A stretch of 64,000 bases of DNA, taken from contig JADKHG010000005.1 in assembly GCA_016721875.1 (NCBI GenBank), positions 62,001 through 126,000 of the forward strand, given 5' to 3'. Numbering within the stretch: the stretch's first letter is position 1; every line of letters begins with the position of its first letter. This stretch comes from Sphingomonadales bacterium. Its GTDB lineage: Bacteria; Pseudomonadota; Alphaproteobacteria; Sphingomonadales; Sphingomonadaceae. The translations under genes were made by a program, and so were the position numbers. Below, in pieces: positions 1-9,401 of the stretch. The notes beneath the pieces were generated by a model. It was given only the letters and a program-made list of their open reading frames with translations, had not been told where the DNA came from and did no database searches.

Positions 1-2
1 CG

Positions 3-190
3 CATCTGGGCAGCGCCTTTTCGCTGGAACCGGTGCTGTGGCAAAGCGCCTATTTCCGCGCGCACAACCGCGACGATGTGATTTCAAACCTTTACTTTAC
101 CGGCGCGGGAACGCATCCGGGGCGGAATTCGGGGTCGTCGGCAGCGCCAAGGCGACTGCGACTTTGATGTTAGAGGATTTGAAAGCTTGA
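3..190 (+). CDS. crtI: Phytoene desaturase CrtI, C-terminal end (5' truncated by window, frameshifted)
   Basis: This is the tail of a CrtI-type phytoene desaturase, the FAD enzyme that desaturates phytoene in carotenoid synthesis. The readable residues include [10 protein letters not shown] and [12 protein letters not shown], the conserved FAD-binding C-terminus of the family. After HPG the frame breaks at about 133-147. The usual continuation, [20 protein letters not shown], is recovered only if four runs are each lengthened by one base. The TGA at 188-190 then ends the gene and overlaps the start of the next. Position directly before crtB supports the call. The start lies outside the window. 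Confidence 0.85.
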   Translation, partial: SGQRLFAGTGAVAKRLFPRAQPRRCDFKPLLYRRGNASGAEFGVVGSAKATATLMLEDLKA

Positions 191-768
191 AACGCCTAGC
201 TGTATATTGCGGGTCTGCGACACCTGCCGACCCTGTCTATATAGAAACTGCCCGCGCTGTGGGCGCTGGCTTGGCGGCGCGCGGCATTGGAGTGGTCTAT
301 GGCGGAGGGCGGCTGGGCCTGATGGGTGCGGTGGCGGACGCGGCGTTGGAGGCTGGCGGCGAGGTCATCGGCGTGATCCCCGAGGCGCTGGTCGGCAGCG
401 AGGTGGCGCACAAGGGCTGCACCGAACTGCATGTCGTCCCGGGCATGCACGAACGCAAAAGGATGTTTACCGACCTATCCGACGGCTTTGTCACTATCCC
501 CGGAGGGGTCGGCACGATGGACGAATTGTGGGAAGCGATCAGCTGGGCGCAATTGGGCTATCATGACAAACCGGTGGGCGTGCTCAACGTTGCGGGCTTT
601 TACGACAAGCTGATCGAATTCAACCGGCATATGATCGATGTCGGTTTCATTCGTGAGCAGCATGCCGGGATCATGGTTGTTGGCGATGCGCTCGACGAAT
701 TGTTGGCAAAAATGGCCGCCTATGTGCCGCACAAAAGCATCTTCCAGATGAAGGCTGAGGATTTGTGA
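187..768 (+). CDS. LOG family protein (cytokinin riboside 5'-monophosphate phosphoribohydrolase-like)
   Basis: The 193-residue protein matches the LOG/TIGR00730 Rossmann-fold family, whose members hydrolyse nucleoside 5'-monophosphates to base and ribose phosphate. The N-terminus LAVYCGSA, the glycine-rich VVYGGGRLGLMG near residue 40, and the signature PGGVGTMDELWE near residue 105 are all present, and length is normal. The start is TTG at 187, which overlaps the crtI stop, so translation is probably coupled. The gene lies between crtI and crtB and overlaps crtB by four bases (GTGA), so it is co-transcribed with carotenoid genes. Its physiological substrate is unknown; 'lysine decarboxylase', an older label for this family, is not supported. 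Confidence 0.9.
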   Translation: MKRLAVYCGSATPADPVYIETARAVGAGLAARGIGVVYGGGRLGLMGAVADAALEAGGEVIGVIPEALVGSEVAHKGCTELHVVPGMHERKRMFTDLSDGFVTIPGGVGTMDELWEAISWAQLGYHDKPVGVLNVAGFYDKLIEFNRHMIDVGFIREQHAGIMVVGDALDELLAKMAAYVPHKSIFQMKAEDL

Positions 769-1694
769 GCGAAAGGGCGGCTCTCGTCGCCTATGCCCGC
801 GACAGCATAAAGCGCGGGTCAAAATCTTTCGCACTCGCCAGCCGACTGTTTGACCGCACGACGCGCGAGCGGGTCTGGCTGCTTTATGCATGGTGCCGCA
901 AATGCGATGATCTGGCCGACGGGCAGGACCATGGTGGTGCCATGGCTTTGGTCGATGATCCAGCCGTACGGTTGGTGGCGATGCGCGACCTGACCGCGCG
1001 CGCAATCCAAGGCGAAGTTACCGGCGACCCCGCCTTTGATGCCTTGGGCGTAGTCGCGCGCGAATGCGGGCTGACGCAGGGTATGGCCGATGCAGTGATA
1101 GAGGGCTTTGCCCTCGACGCCAATGGTTGGCACCCACGCAGCGAGGGAGACCTTTATCGTTATTGCTATCATGTCGCAGGTGCAGTCGGGGTGATGATGG
1201 CGGTGGTGATGGGTGTCGCACCCGATGACGACGAAACCCTCGACCGCGCCTGTGACCTTGGCATCGCCTTCCAGCTCGCCAACATCGCCCGCGATATTGC
1301 CGAGGATGGCAGTGCGGGTCGCTGTTACCTGCCCGATGACTGGCTGGCCTTGCTCGACATCGGCCCCGGCGAGCATCTACGGCCGCACAACCGCAAGAAA
1401 CTGGCACTAATGGCGCGCTGGCTGGCGGACGAAGCGGGGCAATATGAAGCCTCCGCTCGCGTCGGTGCATCCCGCCTGCCCTTTCGCGCACGCTGGGCCG
1501 TGCTCGCGGCGGCGGGGATATACGGCGATATTGCGCGGAAAGTTCGCGCGGGCGGCGAACATGCCTGGGATGCGCGGGTTTTCACCTCGCGTGGGGAGAA
1601 ATTGCGCTGGGTTAAATCGGCTTTTATGGATGCTCGTCGGAACCAGCCTGTGCCCGTAAATCGGGAAGGATTGTGGACGCGACCTCGCGCCTAG
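765..1694 (+). CDS. crtB: Phytoene synthase (squalene/phytoene synthase family)
   Basis: CrtB condenses two geranylgeranyl diphosphates to phytoene, the first committed step of carotenoid synthesis. The 309-residue protein has both aspartate-rich substrate-binding motifs of the trans-isoprenyl head-to-head synthases: CRKCDDLAD at about residues 44-52 and QLANIARDIAED at about 170-181. The GTG start at 765 overlaps the preceding stop as GTGA. It is the last gene of the crtI-LOG-crtB operon and converges on the inositol-phosphatase-like gene with only 7 bp between their stops. The frame is intact. Confidence 0.93.
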   Translation: MSERAALVAYARDSIKRGSKSFALASRLFDRTTRERVWLLYAWCRKCDDLADGQDHGGAMALVDDPAVRLVAMRDLTARAIQGEVTGDPAFDALGVVARECGLTQGMADAVIEGFALDANGWHPRSEGDLYRYCYHVAGAVGVMMAVVMGVAPDDDETLDRACDLGIAFQLANIARDIAEDGSAGRCYLPDDWLALLDIGPGEHLRPHNRKKLALMARWLADEAGQYEASARVGASRLPFRARWAVLAAAGIYGDIARKVRAGGEHAWDARVFTSRGEKLRWVKSAFMDARRNQPVPVNREGLWTRPRA

Positions 1695-1701
1695 CACCAC
1701 T

Positions 1702-2486
1702 TCATAAGTTAAGAATGGTGCCCGCCCTCTCGCTCAACCGTTCAACCGCCGCCGCATGAATTCCCGGAGCGCTGCAGATCAGGCCGAAATCAAGCGGCTT
1801 TGGCTTGTTGTAGCGAATAGGCTCGCCCAGCGCATTGCTCACTTTCGCCCCGGCTTCCTCTGCGATCAGATGTGCCGCCGCAATATCCCATTCATGCCCC
1901 AGCGCAGCGTCGCTACCAGATCGGCACGGTCGCACGCGACCATAGTCATCCGCATCGCGATACTGTTGGGTTTGTGGACCATTTCCAGATCACGATCGAC
2001 CTTTTGCAGGGCGTCAGTGGGAACGCGCGCGCCACTAAACGCGCTTCTGCTGCTGCCCGAAAGCCGTTTGCCATTGCAGGTCGTGCCTGCCCCCTTATGC
2101 GCCACCCACAATTGCCGTGTCACTGGGGCATACATTGCCGCAAAAACCGCATCGCCATTTTCGACCAATGCGACCGAGATACACCAGCCGCTGCGACCGC
2201 GGATGAAATCGCGCGTTCCATCAATTGGATCGACCAGCCACAGCCGGGGCAATGCAAGCCGGTCGGGATTGTCCGCTGTCTCTTCGGAAAGCCAGCCAAT
2301 GTCAGGGGCAAGCCCGCCAAGGCGTGACTTCAGCAGCGCATCGACCGCCAGATCGGTTTCGCTGACCGGGTTGCCTTTGCTTTTTTCCCAAACGTCTGAA
2401 GAGGGGGCCATACCCTCTCGCCAGCTTTTCAGCGCGAGGTCACCCGCCTCGCGGACTATGGTCAGAGCCCCTTCTAGATCAGGCAC
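1702..2486 (-). CDS. Inositol monophosphatase family protein (3'(2'),5'-bisphosphate nucleotidase-like), frameshifted
   Basis: This belongs to the Mg-dependent inositol monophosphatase/CysQ superfamily, which removes phosphate from inositol phosphates or from PAP. Visible motifs are the metal ligand segment LSEETAD, the signature LVDPIDGTRDF near residue 90, and the C-terminal HEWDIAAAHLIAEEAGA. The last motif lies in a different frame. The break is at the C run 1897-1900, where a fifth C would restore TLRWGHEWD. The gene overlaps pmbA by 8 bp and is probably translated with it. Sulfur-assimilation genes elsewhere in the window make a CysQ role possible, but the substrate cannot be told from sequence. 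Confidence 0.85.
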
Positions 2487-3825
2487 TCGCCACCATCATG
2501 CCATCGACGCGCAGCGTCGGCACATTGGTCGAGCGGACGAACTCAAGATCGTTCGCCGCCGTCAGCGCGCGGTACATATCCTTCAGATTGCTGGCGATGG
2601 TGAATTCCGCGACCGGCGTAGTGATTTCACCCTTTTCGATCAGAAAACCGCCCGCGCCACGGCTGTAATCGCCGGTGACGCCGTTTACGCCTTGTCCTGA
2701 CAATTCATGAACATAGACGCCATAGTCGATGTCCGCGATCAGTTCGGCAACAGAAAGTGTGCCGCCTTCCAGATGGACATTGGCGGGGCTGGTCCCGGGA
2801 GCCCCGCTACCGCCTCGGCTGGCATGGCCAGTGGGTTTCAGCCCCAATTGCCGCGCCGCAGCGCTTTCCAACAGCCAGCCGGTCAGCACGCCCTTTTCAA
2901 TGATCGCCGAGCGTGCGGTGGGCAGGCCTTCGCCGTCAAACGCCCTGCTACCCAGACCGCGCACCCGCAATGGATCGTCGATGATGCTGATCGCGCTGTC
3001 GAACAGCGCCTCGCCCAGCGATTCGAGCAGGAAGCTGGTCTTGCGCGCGATGTTGCTGCCGCCAATGGCACCGATCAGATGGCTGACCAGCGAACTGCCA
3101 ATGCGCGGATCGAAGATCACCGGCATCGCTCCGCTTTTGACCGAGCCGGGGTTCAGGCGGCGCACAGCACGTTCGCCCGCACGGCGGCCTATGGCTTCGG
3201 CGCTGTCCAGATCAGCGCGATGGCGCGCGGATCGCCAGTCATAATCGCGTTGCTTGTCATCACCTTCACCCGCCAAAACGCTCGCCGACAAACCATAGCC
3301 CGAGGCGTGGCTCACCCCTGCAAAGCCGTGGCTCGTCGCCAGCGCAAAAATCGATCGGCCAGCACTTGCCCCTGCGCCTTCGCTATTGGTCACACCAACC
3401 ACCGCCCGCGCCGCATCCTCGCACGCCAGCGCAGCTTCGCGCAGCGAATGGGGATCGGGGTCCTGATCGTCATCGCTGTCAATGGCTGGCGGTGTGCCCT
3501 TCAGCAGCATGTCCTGCGGCGCAAGCCCGGCAAATTGGTCTTCGGGCGCCTCGCGCGCCATATCGAGCGCGCGTTCCACCAGTCCGGCCAGGACATCTGG
3601 ATTCATGCTGGAGGATGATATCGTCGCCGACCGTTGCCCCAGAAAAACGCGCAGTCCGATGTCTTCGCCTTCAGACCGGACGACGTCTTCCAACACGCCC
3701 AAACGCACCTGAACCTCGGTCGAGGCGTCGCACAGATAAACGGCATCGGCGGCATCGGCCCCTGCCTTTTTCGCGTTTTCAACAAGTTGTACGGCGCGGT
3801 CGAGCGCGGCTTCTGGAGTTAGCAT
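2479..3825 (-). CDS. pmbA: TldD/PmbA family metallopeptidase subunit (PmbA/TldE)
   Basis: The 448-residue protein is a TldE/PmbA-type subunit. In the known complex TldE pairs with the zinc-bearing TldD to degrade modified or unfolded peptides, for example in microcin B17 maturation. Family features are the N-terminal stretch with RSEGEDIGLRVF, the middle GGSNIARKTSFL, and the C-terminal block YVHELSGQGVNGVTGDYSRG near residue 375-395. TldE lacks the HEXXXH zinc site of TldD, and none is visible here. The start has enough upstream sequence for an isolated promoter. It leads the two-gene unit with the downstream phosphatase. Confidence 0.9.
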   Translation of the reverse strand: MLTPEAALDRAVQLVENAKKAGADAADAVYLCDASTEVQVRLGVLEDVVRSEGEDIGLRVFLGQRSATISSSSMNPDVLAGLVERALDMAREAPEDQFAGLAPQDMLLKGTPPAIDSDDDQDPDPHSLREAALACEDAARAVVGVTNSEGAGASAGRSIFALATSHGFAGVSHASGYGLSASVLAGEGDDKQRDYDWRSARHRADLDSAEAIGRRAGERAVRRLNPGSVKSGAMPVIFDPRIGSSLVSHLIGAIGGSNIARKTSFLLESLGEALFDSAISIIDDPLRVRGLGSRAFDGEGLPTARSAIIEKGVLTGWLLESAAARQLGLKPTGHASRGGSGAPGTSPANVHLEGGTLSVAELIADIDYGVYVHELSGQGVNGVTGDYSRGAGGFLIEKGEITTPVAEFTIASNLKDMYRALTAANDLEFVRSTNVPTLRVDGMMVASA

Positions 3826-3875
3826 CCCCTTCGCTTAGTCGCGGGGACGATTTGCGTCAATCAACGCAAACAGGA

Positions 3876-4220
3876 TCAGGCGATCGCTTTGATCGCAAGC
3901 ATCAGACCAACGGGAATTCCGATCGCACTCAGCCAGATTTTGATCCGCGCAAACAGATAATGCGCGCTCAGGTCGGCACCGCGATCATCCAGCTTTTTCC
4001 AATGCCGTTCGATATTGCGGCACGGCAATATCACCGCAGCCACCAAAGCAACGAGCAGGAAATAGGGCCAGATCGCCATTGCTTTGCTTTCAAGCGCAGG
4101 CGAAACGAGGAAAATCAGCAGCAAGGTATAGACAACCAAGGCATAAGCGATGTGCGTGCTGATGCGTTTCGAATAACATTGCGGCGTTCTTGTCCGCAGC
4201 GCCGAAAAAACGGTTGCCAT
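3876..4220 (-). CDS. Small integral membrane protein, function unknown
   Basis: A 114-residue protein with three hydrophobic segments: AYALVVYTLLLIFLV, the segment from IWPYFLLVALVAAVIL, and the C-terminal IWLSAIGIPVGLMLAI. Charged loops lie between them, so an inner-membrane protein is likely. I chose the ATG at 4220 because a purine-rich GGGAGAGAG lies just upstream on the minus strand; a longer open frame to 4280 adds residues with no membrane or domain character. I do not recognise a family. It is separated from pmbA by 50 bp and faces the same way. Confidence 0.6.
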   Translation of the reverse strand: MATVFSALRTRTPQCYSKRISTHIAYALVVYTLLLIFLVSPALESKAMAIWPYFLLVALVAAVILPCRNIERHWKKLDDRGADLSAHYLFARIKIWLSAIGIPVGLMLAIKAIA

Positions 4221-4308
4221 AAGCTCTCTCCCTCTGTCTTCCCCGTGCAAGAGATTGTCACGACATTTTACGAGAGTCAAAGGGGTTTACCAAAATGTTA
4301 AGAACCAA

Positions 4309-4946
4309 TCAGGGTAGGCCCAGCAGCTTGTGATTCTGCAATGAAAGCCGCCATTTAGGGTTTGCCGAAACGAAGGCAATCGCCTCTTCGCGGCACTGTT
4401 GGTTCGACTCGACGCTGCCGCGATCCATCGGTTGGATCAAGAAATGGTCAAATTGCCAGCTTTCCATCGCCAAGGGGTCGAGTTGGTTTTTCGGCCAACC
4501 CAGCTTGAGTTCATCGCCGCTGTGTTGGATCACGTCGCTTCCGGCCTTGGGACTGATGCAGACCCAGTCGATGCCGGGATGCGTAGCGATGGTGCCGTTG
4601 CTTTCGATGGCGATGGTGAAGCCTTGGGTGTGCAGCGCGTCAACGATCGCATCGTCAACCTGCAGCATCGGTTCGCCACCCGTCAGCACGACATAGCGAT
4701 GGTCGCGCGCTTCCCCCCACAATCTGGCAACATTGGTGGCGAGTTCGTCTGCCTCATACCGCCCACCATTTTCGCCGTCCATGCCAACAAAATCAGTGTC
4801 GCAAAACTGGCAGACCGCGTTGGCCCGATCTTCCTCGCGCCCGGTCCACAAATTGCAGCCAGCAAAGCGCAAGAACACCGCGCGGCGGCCCGAATGCACG
4901 CCTCGCCCTGCAAAGTCAGGAATATTTCTTTAACCGCGTAGCTCAT
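4309..4946 (-). CDS. queE: 7-carboxy-7-deazaguanine synthase QueE (radical SAM), frameshifted
   Basis: QueE converts carboxytetrahydropterin to 7-carboxy-7-deazaguanine in the queuosine (preQ0) pathway. The N-terminus MSYAVKEIFLTLQGE is typical. Its cluster site has the C-x14-C-x2-C spacing (CNLW...AVCQFC) known from the Burkholderia-type QueE, instead of the usual CxxxCxxC. The segments VVLTGGEPMLQ and AIESNGT follow. The start ATG at 4946 overlaps the queC stop as ATGA. The frame breaks at 4901-4902: one additional C there joins LQGEG to VHSGRRAVFLRF. Apart from this site the protein is complete, with a normal length of about 210 residues. Confidence 0.9.
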
Positions 4947-5300
4947 CCATACACCGTCGGATCAGGCAGCCCTGCATCGGCAAAACCTTTGGCACGCAAC
5001 CGGCAGCTGTCGCATTGGCCACACGCCTTGTTATCGGGCGTCGGATCGTAGCATGACCAGCTCATTCCGGCATCCAGCCCCAGCCGGTGGGCCTCGCGCG
5101 CGATGTCCGCCTTGGTCATGTGCTGCAGCGGGTGTGGACAGTGAAGCGGTCACCTTCGACACCGGCTTTGGTGGCGAGATTGGCCATTGTCTCAAAGGCT
5201 GCGATGAATTCGGGGCCGCTTCGCGCGCAAGGCCTGCGACGACCATTGAATCGAGCCCGCCCGAGAGGAGTACGATGGCGGATTTCTGTTTTTCTATCAA
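4943..5300 (-). pseudogene. queC: 7-cyano-7-deazaguanine synthase QueC, internally deleted and frameshifted
   Basis: QueC makes preQ0 from 7-carboxy-7-deazaguanine using ATP and ammonia. The N-terminus here has the PP-loop motif VLLSGGLDSMVVAGLARE. It runs directly into PEFIAAFETMANLATKAG in another frame, which in intact QueC lies more than 100 residues later. The C-terminal zinc cysteines (SWSCYDP, then ACGQCDSCR) are present, ending at PTVYG. The remaining gene is about 119 codons; the family usually has about 225-235. A further break at GGG 5130-5132 needs one more G. The missing middle cannot be a homopolymer error, so it is either a true deletion or a misassembly. It is translationally coupled to queE. 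Confidence 0.8.
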
Positions 5301-5320
5301 AACCTAACCTCAATGAAAAT

Positions 5321-5411
5321 GTCACCCCCGACTTGATCGGGGGTCCATGGTCTGGATTTTCAGTTTAAACCGCGCTCTCAGGCCATGGATTCCCGCTTTC
5401 GCGGGTATGAC
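5321..5411. repeat. Intergenic palindromic repeat (GTCA...CCATGG / CCATGG...TGAC type)
   Basis: The element has two imperfect hairpins: one at 5321-5342 (CCCCCGACTTGATCGGGGG) and one at 5391-5405 (CCCGCTTTCGCGGG). CCATGG occurs internally on both sides, and the ends read GTCA and TGAC, so the unit is itself an imperfect inverted repeat of about 91 bp. This layout matches the short dispersed intergenic repeats common in alphaproteobacteria. It lies between queC and tRNA-Arg and contains no gene. Confidence 0.7.
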
Positions 5412-5468
5412 ACAGAAAGGCAATGGCAGCATTGCTTCGGTCAGGAACAATCGCGAATTTGGGGAAAA

Positions 5469-5544
5469 TGGCGCACCCGGAACGATTCGAACGTCCGACC
5501 CCCAGATTCGTAGTCTGGTGCTCTATCCAGCTGAGCTATGGTGC
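5469..5544 (-). tRNA. tRNA-Arg (anticodon ACG)
   Basis: On the minus strand the sequence from 5544 to 5469 folds as a tRNA. The D arm is TAGCTCAGCTGGATAGAGC. The anticodon stem CCAGA/TCTGG carries the loop CTACGAA, giving anticodon ACG (arginine, CGN codons). The T arm is GGACG-TTCGAAT-CGTTC, and CCA is encoded at the end. The acceptor 3' side is CGGGTGC, but the 5' side reads GCACCAT, which leaves the last pairs unmatched and one base short. A third C (GCACCCA) would restore most of it. This fits the base losses seen elsewhere in the window. Confidence 0.9.
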
Positions 5545-5589
5545 GTGGAGGCGTGCCAATAGGCCCCGCCTGCCAGATCTGCAACCCTT

Positions 5590-6126
5590 TTATTTTGTGT
5601 CAGCCACGCGACAGCGCGCCTTGCGCCGGATGGCATCGATTTGCGGATAGTCCGCCTTGTCCGAAACCAATATGCGGATCAGAACCAGCCCCTTGTTATA
5701 GTCGAGTTGCACCGGCTCATAATCGCGCGGCACCCGCTGGCTGAAACGCTTCAATGCCAGTTTGACCGGCTTTCCTCCCGTTTCCCGGTCGCTGCGCACG
5801 GCTGCCACATCGGTGCGTGCGTCAAAGACACTGACAGACCAATAGTGGCCGGGTACCGGTTCGACATCGACCAGCACTGGTCCCTTGGAAAGATCAAAGG
5901 CACAGGAAGAGTAGGAAAGGTCAGGGCTGGGCCTGACAATCGGCTGGTTATCAGCGGTTGAAGGTTCGCCGAAACCAAAACTGTTTACGGGTGCACGACC
6001 GCCGACTTTTTCCATCGCCTTTGACATCAACACATAGGGCGTCGCCATCAGCGTCCCTTGCCAGGCGAGTGCTGCGGCGAGCAGCCCGATTATGATCGGG
6101 AAGAGCCAGTTGCGGATCATGCGCAT
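5590..6126 (-). CDS. DUF1254 domain-containing membrane-anchored protein
   Basis: The 178-residue protein begins with one hydrophobic segment (LFPIIIGLLAAALAWQG) that could be a signal anchor, followed by a soluble domain. The domain contains NQPIVRPSPDLSYSSCAFDL and the segment GHYWSVSVFDARTD, characteristic of DUF1254. Function is unknown. Its ATG overlaps the TGA of the DUF1214 gene upstream, and these two domains commonly occur together or fused. The pair is therefore probably one functional unit in the cell envelope. Confidence 0.8.
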   Translation of the reverse strand: MRMIRNWLFPIIIGLLAAALAWQGTLMATPYVLMSKAMEKVGGRAPVNSFGFGEPSTADNQPIVRPSPDLSYSSCAFDLSKGPVLVDVEPVPGHYWSVSVFDARTDVAAVRSDRETGGKPVKLALKRFSQRVPRDYEPVQLDYNKGLVLIRILVSDKADYPQIDAIRRKARCRVADTK

Positions 6127-6693
6127 AACTCCTTTTTGATAGTCGGCAATTTGGCACTCGACGGATTGTTCAAAAGCGCGCCTTGCGGATGATAAGTACG
6201 CAACGTCAGGTCAAATTGCGGCGTACCTCCGGTCGGCAACCAAACGCCATCGGCCTTTTTGGGTGAAACCGTGAACGACCAATTGCCGTTGGCGTCACGC
6301 TCCGGCGCATTGCCCGCGACCGACCAAAGATTGGCAGCATTTTTCACCAGCCAGCCTTCGCCTTTGTACAGCGTAATACTCCACCAGCGCGCGTCGAGTT
6401 CGCTGCCGCTGACGGTGTAAGTGCACTTGCCGTTGAGCGGTGCACCTTCGCTATCGGTGCGCGCGGTGAAGTACATCGCTTCCTTGGCGGGCAGCGCGAG
6501 CCAAACCGAACAGCGCCACGCGGGCGCGGCTTAGCGCAGATGCATCCTTGGTGCCGTTGTCGGTATTGGCGCTCCACGGGCCGTTGGTCACCTGACGGCC
6601 AAGATCGGCACTGCGCACTTGATGGACGGCATACGCACTACCCCCAGCCAGACCCAACAGGATGCAAATAGAATAGCGTCGCCACGGTTTCAT
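6117..6693 (-). CDS. DUF1214 domain-containing protein, frameshifted
   Basis: The N-terminus (YSICILLGLAGGSAYAVHQV) is a probable signal anchor. The downstream domain has KEAMYFTARTDSEGAPLNG, the segment WWSITLYKGEGWLV and DGVWLPTGGTPQFDLTLRTY, matching DUF1214, whose biochemical role is not known. The two parts are in different frames, and the break lies at about 6494-6510, before the MYFTARTD block. The gene overlaps the DUF1254 gene by 10 bp and should be co-translated with it. Without the frameshift the protein would be about 192 residues, normal for the alphaproteobacterial two-gene form. Confidence 0.8.
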
Positions 6694-6724
6694 TCAGCCT
6701 CTCCCCTATTGGATGGCTACCGCA

Positions 6725-9376
6725 TCACTGGGCGTTGCGCAATGCCGCCTGTGCCGCCGCCAGCCGCGCGATAGGCACGCGGTAAGGAGAAGCGCTGACA
6801 TAGTCGAGGCCGGTCTTTTCGCAGAATGCGATGGAAGCCGGGTCGCCGCCATGTTCGCCGCAAATGCCGAGTTTGATATCAGGCCGGGTTGTGCGGCCTT
6901 TGGTGGCGGCAATCTCGATCAACTGGCCAACGCCTTCGACATCCAGCGAAACAAGGGGTCGGTCGCGTAGATGCCCTTGTCGACATAATGCGTCAGGAAG
7001 CGCGCGGCGTCGTCGCGCGAAACGCCCAATGTCGTTTGCGTCAGGTCATTGGTGCCAAATGAGAAAAATTCACCCACTTCGGCAATTTCATCCGCCATAG
7101 CGCGGCGCGCGGCAGTTCGATCATCGTGCCGACAAAATATTCGATGCGCTTACCCTGCTCGGCGAACACCGCCTCTGCCGCCTTGTCGACGACCTCTTTC
7201 ATCAGCTCAAGCTCGCGCTTTGTACCGACCAGCGGGATCATGATTTCTGGCACTGGTGCCACCTCAAGCGAACAGGCTGCCTCAAAATCGCCCTGGCCTG
7301 CATCTCGTATATCTCGGGATAGGTCACGCCCAGACGGCAACCGCGATGGCCGAGCATCGGGTTGAATTCGTGCAACTCGTTCGCGCGCTGCTTCAGCGTT
7401 TCGATGCCTACACCCGCCGCCTCGGCAACCTCGGCAAACTCTTCCTCACGGTGCGGCAGGAATTCGTGCAGCGGCGGGTCGAGCAGGCGGATCGTCACGG
7501 GAAGCCCGGCCATCACCTTGAAGATCGCTGCAAAATCCTTGCGCTGTTCGGGCAGCAAGCGTTCGAGCGCAACCCGCCTGCCCTTTTCATCATCGGCAAG
7601 GATCATCTGGCGCACTGCGGTAATCCGCGCGGCGTCGAAGAACATATGTTCGGTGCGGCACAACCCGATGCCCTCTGCACCAAAATCGCGGGCGACCTGC
7701 GCATCGTGCGGGGTTTCGGCATTGGCGCGCACCTTCATCCGGCGCGCGGCATCGGCCCAGACCATCAACGTGCCGAAATCGCCGACCAGTTCGGGCTGCA
7801 GGGTCGGGACGGCACCCGCCATCACCTCACCAGTGGTGCCGTCGATGGTCAGGATATCGCCTTCTTTCAACTCACGCCCCGACACGCGCAACACCTTCGC
7901 CGCATTGTCGATGGCAAGGCTACCCGCGCCTGAAACGCATGGCCGCCCCATGCCGCGTGCAACGACGGCGGCGTGCGACGTCATCCCACCGCGCGCGGTC
8001 AAAATGCCCTTGGCCGCGTGCATACCGTGAATGTCCTCAGGGCTGGTTTCAACGCGAACGAGGATCACGCTTTCGCCCATATCGTTTCGCCGTTCGGCGG
8101 TATCAGCGTCAAAGACGATCTGGCCGGAGGCGGCACCCGGAGAGGCTGGCAGTCCCTTGGTCAGCACATCGCGCGGTGCATCGGGGTCAAGCGTCGGGTG
8201 CAGCAATTGATCAAGCGCCATCGGATCGACGCGGCACACCGCCTCCTCGCGCGTGATCAGCCCTTCCGCCGCCATATCGACCGCGATCTTCAGCGCTGCT
8301 TTGGCGGTACGCTTTCCCGACCGGGTTTGCAGCATCCACAGCTTGCCGCGCTCGACGGTGAACTCGATATCCTGCATGTCGCGATAATGGGTTTCGAGCG
8401 TGCGGAACACTTGCGATAGCTCGGCATAAGCCTCTGGCATCGCCTCTTCCATGCTCAGCGGCTTGGCCCCAGCTACCTCACGCGCCGCCATGGTCAGATA
8501 TTGCGGCGTGCGGATACCGGCGACGACATCCTCACCCTGCGCGTTGATCAGATACTCGCCATAATAGGCATTCTCGCCGGTCGCGGGATCGCGGGTGAAG
8601 GCAACCCCTGTTGCGCTGGTATCGCCCATATTGCCGAACACCATCGCCTGCACATTGACCGCAGTTCCCCAATCGCCGGGGATGCCATTCAGGCGGCGAT
8701 AAACCTTGGCGCGATCCGATTCCCAGCTGGAAAATACCGCGCCGACGGCACCCCATAATTGCTCGTTCACATCCTGCGGGAATGGCTTGCCCCATTCGGC
8801 CTCGACCAGTTGCTTATATTCGGCGACCAGCTCAATCAGGTCATTGGCCTGCAATTCGGTGTCGAGGAAATAGCCGCGATCTTCCTTTGCAATCTCCAAC
8901 GCATCCTCAAATGCGTGGTGGTTCAGGCCCAGCACGACATCGGCATACATCTGGATAAACCGGCGATAGCTGTCCCAAGCAAAGCGCGCGTCGCCCGATG
9001 AAGAGGAGAGGCCTTCGACGGTCTTGTCATTAAGCCCCAGATTCAAAACGGTATCCATCATCCCCGGCATAGACACCCGCGCGCCGGAGCGGACCGAGAC
9101 GAGAAGCGGGTTTGCGGAATCGCCAAAGCTTTTGCCGGTGACACCCTCGATATGCGCAATGCCATTTGCGACCTGTGCGGTCAGGCCATCGGGGAAGGCT
9201 TCGCCATTGGCGTAGTAGGCGGTGCAGACCTCGGTCGTGATCGTAAAGCCCGGGGGCACCGGCAAGCCAATCGCCGCCATCCCGTCCAGATTCGCCCCCT
9301 TGCCGCCGAGCAATTCCTTGTTGCCAGCACCTTTATCATCAACGCCGCCGCCGAAGCGGTACACATATTGGGTCAC
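6725..9376 (-). CDS. ppdK: Pyruvate, phosphate dikinase, frameshifted three times
   Basis: PpdK interconverts pyruvate, ATP and phosphate with phosphoenolpyruvate, AMP and pyrophosphate. The order is normal: N-terminal nucleotide-binding domain ([21 protein letters not shown]), the phosphohistidine swivel domain with [15 protein letters not shown], and the PEP-binding barrel ([10 protein letters not shown], then GTNDLTQ and ICGEHGGDP). Three breaks occur near the 3' end: the A run 7284-7287 is one short, a base is missing near 7100, and AA at 6953-6954 should be AAA. The terminal [18 protein letters not shown] is intact. I chose the GTG at 9376 ([10 protein letters not shown]) because it fits the family N-terminus; the upstream codons do not. 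Total about 885 residues. Confidence 0.92.
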
Positions 9377-9401
9377 TAGCCACGCTCCCAGACACAATTG
9401 C

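Noticed and set aside
1756..3618. Long plus-strand frames (1756-2700, 2707-3618) opposite the phosphatase and pmbA genes
   Set aside because: They are low-complexity translations rich in Arg, Ala and Pro, antisense to conserved genes, as expected in high-GC DNA.
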